A DNA stretch of 19,533 bases. It comes from Treponema sp. (lineage in GTDB: Bacteria > Spirochaetota > Spirochaetia > Treponematales > Breznakiellaceae). This document shows positions 15,567 to 19,533 of the stretch, in pieces. Position numbers and translations under genes: made by a program. The notes beneath the pieces were generated by a model that was not told the DNA's origin, did no database searches, and saw nothing but the letters and a program-made list of their open reading frames with translations. The stretch's first letter is position 1, and every line of letters begins with the position of its first letter. The stretch lies in contig JAITES010000186.1 in assembly GCA_031281925.1 (NCBI GenBank), positions 1-19,533 of the forward strand, read 5' to 3'.

Positions 15567-16031
15567 ATGAAAACAAAAATTGGAATGACAGTCTTGATGC
15601 TGCTTACCGCCGCGCTGGCATTCGCGCAGAACGGCCTCAACACGGTAAAGCCGGTAATCAGCGATCAGGATCTGGTTATCAACATTGACGAGATAACGGA
15701 AAACGCCCTTTTTTATCCTGTGGATATCGGCGGAACCCGTGTAGAAGTATTGGCGGTCAAGGCTCCCGATGGTACAATACGGACGGCTTTTAATACCTGC
15801 CAGTCCTGTTACCGTTCAGGCCGGGGTTTCTACAAACAGCAGGGCACGGTACTGGTCTGCCAGAACTGCGGCAAACGTTTCAGGATGAGCCAGGTTGAAG
15901 TCCGTTCCGGCGGCTGCAGTCCTGTTCCCATCTTCAAGGATGATAAAACGGTAAGCGGAAACACCATTACAATCAGTCAAGAATACCTGGCCAAGGCTCG
16001 GGATATTTTTGCCCGCTGGAAGAGAACTTAG
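15567..16031 (+). CDS. Secreted DUF2318 (FtrD-like) cysteine-rich protein
   Basis: A 154-aa protein with a cleavable-looking signal peptide (MKTKIGMTVLMLLTAALAFAQ), then a domain with CQSC (Cys78, Cys81) and CQNC (Cys98, Cys101) motifs and a further Cys117 in GGCSPVP. This arrangement, with F-Y-x-V and the R-x-A-F-N-x-C lead-in, matches DUF2318, related to the periplasmic part of FtrD-type iron-sulfur membrane proteins. The paired CxxC motifs could bind a metal or act in thiol redox. I choose the ATG at 15567 because AAGGAG (15555-15560) is six bases before it; the ATG at 15561 would directly abut that site. It sits 41 nt after the HMA-SafE-cupredoxin gene and 14 nt before copA, so it is very likely a periplasmic partner in copper, or possibly iron, handling. 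Its biochemical function is not established. Confidence 0.8.
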   Translation: MKTKIGMTVLMLLTAALAFAQNGLNTVKPVISDQDLVINIDEITENALFYPVDIGGTRVEVLAVKAPDGTIRTAFNTCQSCYRSGRGFYKQQGTVLVCQNCGKRFRMSQVEVRSGGCSPVPIFKDDKTVSGNTITISQEYLAKARDIFARWKRT

Positions 16032-16045
16032 ACGGAGAATACGGC

Positions 16046-18415
16046 ATGGAAAATCAGACATTGAGCATCGGGGGCATGACCTGCGCGGCCTGCGCCCAGC
16101 GGGTAGAAAAGGCGATTCGCAAACTGGAAGGCATTGAAACCGCCTCGGTAAACCTCGCCACGGAAAAGGCAACTGTGGTCTACGATCCGCAGAGAGTACG
16201 GATCGGGGCAATCAGGGAAAGCATAGAAAAAGCCGGATACAAGGTTCTGGAATTTTCCGGGAAGGGCGCGCCTGACGAAGACAGGCTCAGAAAGGAAAAG
16301 GCGATAAAGGTTCTAAAGACCAAATTTATTATAGCCGTTTCCTTTGCCCTGCCCCTCCTGTATATCGCCATGGTGCCGATGATTAAAGTTGTAGCGCTGC
16401 CTTTCCCCAGGGCTCTTGCGCCCATGAATTTTCCCCTTATCTACGCGCTCGCAGAACTTCTTTTGGTTATCCCGGTCATCGCCGTGGGTTACCGGTTTTA
16501 TACGGTCGGTTTCAGAGCGCTCATACAGCGCAGCCCCAACATGGATTCTCTCATTGCCGTCGGTACCACGGCCGCGGTTGTATACAGTATCTATAATATT
16601 TTTCAGATAGCCCGGGGAGATTTCAACGCGGTAGACGCCCTCTACTTTGAAACCGCCGGAGTGATCATCGCCCTCATCCTTCTCGGTAAAACTCTTGAAG
16701 CTGTCTCCAAGGGAAGAACCAGTGAGGCGATTAAGAAACTCATGGGCCTGGCGCCCAAAACGGCGATCATTATCCGGGACGGATCTGAACAGGAGATCCC
16801 GATTGACGAAGTCGAAAGGGGAGACGTGATCGTTGTAAAGCCCGGCGCAAAAATTCCCGTGGACGGAGTTGTGCTTGAGGGAAACACTTCCATTGATGAA
16901 TCAATGCTTACGGGCGAAAGCATGCCTGTTGACAAAAAGTCTGGCGACATGGTGTATGCCGCTACGATCAACACCAACGGTGTCATCCGGTTCAAAGCGA
17001 CAAAGATCGGCAGCGATACTGCTCTTGCCCAGATCATCAAACTGGTGGAGGACGCCCAGGGTTCAAAGGCGCCCATAGCCCAGCTTGCGGATATTGTTTC
17101 AGGCTACTTTGTTCCGATTGTCTGCGCCATTGCCCTTGTCGCCGGAATCGCCTGGTTTGCCGCGTCTTCGGCGGGCCTCGTTACCCTGCCCCCCGGAAAG
17201 TCCCCGCTTGAATTTTCCCTTACCGTTTTTATCTCCGTGCTGGTCATCGCCTGCCCCTGCGCCCTGGGACTGGCCACGCCGACAGCAATCATGGTGGGAA
17301 CCGGCAAGGGCGCGGAGAACGGCATTCTGATCAAGGGCGGCGAGGCTCTGGAGACCGCCCACAGGATACAGACAATCGTCTTCGACAAAACCGGAACCAT
17401 TACAGAAGGCAAGCCTGAGGTGACAGATATTCTGCTAAACGGGGGGAGAGCCCCCCGCGCTCCGGCCCCGCTGGGCGGGTCCTCAGCTGCCCCCCCTGTG
17501 GGGGAGGGCCCCCGCAACGCCCCCCCCGCCGCGGAGGACGTACTCCTTCAAATTGCCGCCTCTGTCGAAAAGGGAAGCGAGCATCCGCTTGGACAGGCGA
17601 TCGTAAAATCCGCGGAAGAGCGGGGGTTTGAATTGTTCAAGGCCGAAAATTTTGTTTCCCTTACAGGCCGCGGCATCGAAGCCTCTGTCAACGGAAGCAT
17701 CGTATTGGTCGGGAACCGCAAACTCATGGAAGAGCGGGGCATAGATCTGATCTCCATGGAGAGCGACTCGGATCGCCTTGCCGGGGAAGGCAAGACACCG
17801 ATGTATGCGGTTATCGATAATACACTGGCAGGAATTGTGGCGGTTGCCGATGTGCTCAAGAAGAGCAGCAAGGCTGCCATTGAGAGACTTCACAGCATGG
17901 GAATAGAAGTTGCCATGATCACGGGAGACAACAGGAAAACTGCGGCCGCCATCGCAAGACAGGTGGGCATAGACAGGGTGCTTGCGGAAGTGCTGCCCCA
18001 GGACAAAGCAGCGGAAATAAAAAAACTGCAAACCGAAACATGCAATCATCGCAATGTAGTTGCGATGATAGGGGACGGGATCAACGATGCCCCGGCCCTC
18101 GCCCAGGCCGACATCGGCATTGCAATCGGAAGCGGCACCGACGTGGCGATGGAGTCCGCGGATATTGTACTCATGCGCAGCGATCTCATGGATGTGCCCA
18201 CGGCCATAAACTTAAGCAAACGGACTATCCGCAACATCAAACAGAATCTCTTCTGGGCCTTCGGTTACAACGTCCTGGGAATACCCATTGCGGCAGGAGT
18301 ACTGTACCTCTTTGGAGGCCCTCTCCTCAACCCGATATTCGCCGCAGCCGCCATGAGCATGAGTTCCGTATCGGTACTGAGCAATGCCCTCAGGCTCAAG
18401 CGTTTCAAAGCATAA
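16046..18415 (+). CDS. copA: Copper-exporting P1B-type ATPase CopA with an in-frame repeat insertion
   Basis: A 789-aa Cu+-transporting ATPase of the inner membrane. It has an N-terminal HMA domain with GMTCAAC (Cys13, Cys16). Later motifs are the actuator TGES (289-292), the membrane metal site CPC (403-405), the phosphorylation site DKTGT (Asp447), the nucleotide-domain HP (513-514) and the hinge GDGIND (676-681). The Cu+-specific helix residues Tyr741-Asn742 and MSS (772-774) place it in the P1B-1 class. All catalytic residues are present. Residues about 466-494, between DKTGT and HP, form a Gly/Ala/Pro-rich stretch encoded by a GC-rich hairpin element (separate entry), inserted in frame at a loop of the nucleotide-binding domain. 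CGGAG (16033-16037) precedes the ATG. It is the third gene of the copper operon, and a strong terminator follows. No CsoR or CueR regulator gene is visible nearby. Confidence 0.93.
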   Translation: MENQTLSIGGMTCAACAQRVEKAIRKLEGIETASVNLATEKATVVYDPQRVRIGAIRESIEKAGYKVLEFSGKGAPDEDRLRKEKAIKVLKTKFIIAVSFALPLLYIAMVPMIKVVALPFPRALAPMNFPLIYALAELLLVIPVIAVGYRFYTVGFRALIQRSPNMDSLIAVGTTAAVVYSIYNIFQIARGDFNAVDALYFETAGVIIALILLGKTLEAVSKGRTSEAIKKLMGLAPKTAIIIRDGSEQEIPIDEVERGDVIVVKPGAKIPVDGVVLEGNTSIDESMLTGESMPVDKKSGDMVYAATINTNGVIRFKATKIGSDTALAQIIKLVEDAQGSKAPIAQLADIVSGYFVPIVCAIALVAGIAWFAASSAGLVTLPPGKSPLEFSLTVFISVLVIACPCALGLATPTAIMVGTGKGAENGILIKGGEALETAHRIQTIVFDKTGTITEGKPEVTDILLNGGRAPRAPAPLGGSSAAPPVGEGPRNAPPAAEDVLLQIAASVEKGSEHPLGQAIVKSAEERGFELFKAENFVSLTGRGIEASVNGSIVLVGNRKLMEERGIDLISMESDSDRLAGEGKTPMYAVIDNTLAGIVAVADVLKKSSKAAIERLHSMGIEVAMITGDNRKTAAAIARQVGIDRVLAEVLPQDKAAEIKKLQTETCNHRNVVAMIGDGINDAPALAQADIGIAIGSGTDVAMESADIVLMRSDLMDVPTAINLSKRTIRNIKQNLFWAFGYNVLGIPIAAGVLYLFGGPLLNPIFAAAAMSMSSVSVLSNALRLKRFKA
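17441..17526 (+). repeat. GC-rich multi-hairpin element inserted in frame within copA
   Basis: Three consecutive perfect hairpins: GGGGGG-AGAG-CCCCCC (17441-17456), CCCGC-TGG-GCGGG (17467-17479) and CCCCC-TGT-GGGGG (17492-17504). The last G-run can instead pair forward (GGGGG-AGGG-CCCCC, 17500-17513). That forward hairpin is a near copy of the first, so the element is bracketed by two related units (GGGGGAGRG plus a C-run plus GC) 58 nt apart. The encoded residues 466-494 (Gly, Ala, Pro, Arg) are not expected in CopA between VTDILL and the AAEDVLLQIAAS helix. Base composition is far from that of the surrounding gene. The exact ends are uncertain by several bases. Confidence 0.7.
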
Positions 18416-18434
18416 AAAGGAGTGTGATTTAACG

Positions 18435-18458
18435 AAAGCGGCGATACCGCCGCTTTTT
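18435..18458 (+). terminator. Intrinsic terminator/attenuator after copA
   Basis: AAAGCGGCG-ATAC-CGCCGCTTT is a perfect 9-bp stem with a 4-nt loop, ending in a run of five T (18454-18458). It lies 20 nt past the copA stop and just two bases before the AGGAG of the next gene. There is no room for a promoter after it, so the following lipoprotein gene must depend on read-through or on a promoter inside copA. Confidence 0.8.
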
Positions 18459-18472
18459 ATAGGAGTGTATAC

Positions 18473-19198
18473 ATGAAAAAGACAGCGTTTAACGGAATCG
18501 TCCGGAAACTTCGGCTTCCCGGACAAAAACTTCTTAAAAGCCTTTTGCCGGCCGCATTTCTTGCCGCTACGGCGGTATCCTGCGGGAATCTGGACGTAGT
18601 AGGGAAAGATTCGGTTTCGTCCTTTGACAAGCTTCTTAAAACAGGTTCCGTTACCCTCGCAAAAGACGAAGCCAATAGCGGCTGGTCGCTTACCGCTCCG
18701 GATTCGGTTTCAAAATTCATCTGGAGCAGGAACTATGCGGAAAGCCCCCTCTATGATGTGATGATTGCCTTTGAGTCAGGGCCATTTATCGATGCGGGCC
18801 TGAAACCCGGCATGCTGCCTGAGGGCTACACCGTTTCCGGAAACATGATCGTGGTGGGCGCCAAACTGGGGGAAGAATCCCTTGCGTATTCCGGAGAGGT
18901 AACGCCCATTGCGTCCTATGAACAGATTGTAAAACTCAAGCGGAACAGCATAGGCTATCACGGCGCCATGGATCATTACGGAGTGAATCTGGGAGGCGGC
19001 AACCTCTTTGAATGGGCCAAGGACATGGGCACAAATGACAAGGACATCGTTTTTGTCCTTAACCCAGAACCCTTCATTGCCGCGGGAGTTGATCCTGACA
19101 GAATCAAGGGCTGGGCCTTTTCAAAGGTAACGGTAGACGACGCCAACGGCAAGCCGGTGCAGGTAGACAAGATACTCAAGCCTTTCGATCTGCAGTAG
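18473..19198 (+). CDS. Lipoprotein of unknown function with an internally duplicated domain
   Basis: A 241-aa protein. A basic N-region (residues 1-22) and a hydrophobic stretch end in AVSC, a lipobox with Cys37 as the lipidated residue. It is therefore predicted to be membrane-anchored outside the cytoplasm. The mature part contains two related halves. In the first, KFIW (81-84) is followed by YDVMIAF (94-100), PFIDAGLKP (104-112) and GYTV (118-121). In the second, LFEW (178-181) is followed by DIVFVL (191-196), PFIAAGVDP (200-208) and GWAF (213-216), with nearly the same spacings. I do not recognise the family. Between the halves lies GYHGAMDHYG, with two His and a Met that could bind metal, and the gene follows the copper operon; both are weak hints. 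The start at 18473 has AGGAG (18461-18465) seven bases upstream. A terminator hairpin directly upstream suggests reduced co-expression with copA. Confidence 0.75.
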   Translation: MKKTAFNGIVRKLRLPGQKLLKSLLPAAFLAATAVSCGNLDVVGKDSVSSFDKLLKTGSVTLAKDEANSGWSLTAPDSVSKFIWSRNYAESPLYDVMIAFESGPFIDAGLKPGMLPEGYTVSGNMIVVGAKLGEESLAYSGEVTPIASYEQIVKLKRNSIGYHGAMDHYGVNLGGGNLFEWAKDMGTNDKDIVFVLNPEPFIAAGVDPDRIKGWAFSKVTVDDANGKPVQVDKILKPFDLQ

Positions 19199-19480
19199 TG
19201 TCTTGACATCTTTCAAGCTGTGGGCAGCGGACTCAAGACCGGAACAAGAATATTTTACCGCAGCGTGTACGAACAGTAGTTTCCCCCGTTTGACAGATTC
19301 CCTCTGTATAGGCACAGGACAAAGGTTGACCCCCGTGTCTATATTATATGTGGATCCATGAACCTTCCTGCTTCTCCATGGTAAGCTTTGGCACAGCTTG
19401 TATTTCCTTCCGGTATACGGAGTTATGCGAAATTGCCCGGAAATTTATTACAAAATATGCTAAAAAAATTTAAAAAGGTA
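19199..19480. other. Non-coding stretch downstream of the lipoprotein gene
   Basis: No frame carries a believable gene, and no tRNA or known RNA is apparent. It holds a few small inverted repeats: CTTGA/TCAAG (19202-19217), AAGCT/AGCTT around 19383-19399, and TCCG/CGGA around 19410-19422. None has a U-run typical of terminators. From 19440 the sequence becomes strongly AT-rich, as is usual upstream of a promoter. Confidence 0.5.
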
Positions 19481-19481
19481 C

Positions 19482-19510
19482 TCGACAAGCCCTTTTCTTT
19501 ATAGTATACT
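19482..19510 (+). promoter_or_regulatory. Near-consensus promoter reading out of the window
   Basis: TCGACA (19482-19487), a 17-nt spacer and TATACT (19505-19510), each one mismatch from TTGACA and TATAAT. An A/T-rich stretch (19440-19478) lies upstream like an UP element. Transcription would start near 19517. Confidence 0.65.
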
Positions 19511-19517
19511 GAAATGT

Positions 19518-19533
19518 ATGAAAAACAATACAC
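19518..19533 (+). CDS. Possible first codons of a gene cut by the window edge
   Basis: An ATG at 19518 (Met-Lys-Asn-Asn-Thr) lies 7 nt after the -10 box, the same spacing as at the DNA polymerase gene, so a leaderless gene could start here. An ATG at 19514 in another frame is too close to the -10. With only five codons visible, the true start may lie downstream. Confidence 0.25.

Noticed and set aside
17099..17517. Overlapping minus-strand frames across the GC-rich part of copA
   Set aside because: They are low-complexity products of the G/C runs with no start signal; the plus-strand CopA motifs are unambiguous.
17441..17526. Frameshift or pseudogene in copA
   Set aside because: The reading frame continues through the element and every downstream motif (HP, GDGIND, YN, MSS) is present, so the gene looks functional.
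18422..18432. Two-codon leader ORF (GTG ATT TAA) before the terminator after copA
   Set aside because: The AAGGAG is only one base from the GTG, too close for initiation, so a translated leader peptide is unlikely.
19290..19345. TTGACA and TTGACC hexamers as further promoters in the 3' non-coding region
   Set aside because: Neither has a -10-like hexamer at 16-18 nt; the A/T-rich TATATTATAT lies too close to the second one.

Overview
The window looks like chromosome of a spirochaete, most plausibly a host-associated (termite-gut type) treponeme. That rests on gene content and style: a Na+-pumping decarboxylase subunit, a fermentative amino-acid/purine-type cluster, a family B DNA polymerase, moderate GC, and no plasmid or phage genes. 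It is an inference, because no rRNA or marker gene is present.

Layout. 1-193 is the 3' end of an OadG-type gamma subunit. A long interrupted hairpin follows, then a solitary D12-class adenine methyltransferase (317-1438), which faces a convergent EamA/DMT permease (1504-2433, minus). A strong sigma70-type promoter (2505-2533) opens a tight four-gene operon (2566-7736): a 489-aa fold-type II PLP enzyme, a threonine-synthase-like PLP enzyme, the M20 hydrolase YgeY and the knotted carbamoyltransferase YgeW. This set resembles the ygeW/ygeX/ygeY clusters linked to anaerobic purine (urate) breakdown, but has two PLP enzymes in place of ygeX. Next come a radical SAM protein (7755-9419), a DNA polymerase II-like enzyme (9462-12107) and a MATE exporter (12117-13502). 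13636-18415 is a copper-handling operon: an HMA-SafE-cupredoxin fusion, a secreted DUF2318 protein and the Cu+ ATPase CopA. It ends in a good intrinsic terminator and is followed by a lipoprotein of unknown function with an internal duplication (18473-19198). The last 335 bases hold no gene, but end in a near-consensus promoter firing out of the window.

The most unusual signals are two GC-rich, multi-hairpin insertions kept in frame inside conserved enzymes. One lies between polymerase motifs A and B (about 10965-11049), the other between the DKTGT and HP motifs of CopA (about 17441-17526). Each is bracketed by degenerate direct repeats of its own hairpin unit. They behave like protein-coding palindromic repeats, analogous in concept to Rickettsia palindromic elements. 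Two further patterns stand out. Genes without a Shine-Dalgarno site tend to have a -10 box only 7-11 nt before the ATG, which suggests leaderless mRNAs. A tandem 11-bp repeat occupies the -35 region in front of the copper operon, as expected of an OmpR/PhoB-type activator site.

All assignments come from reading translated motifs and DNA by eye; no database search was made.
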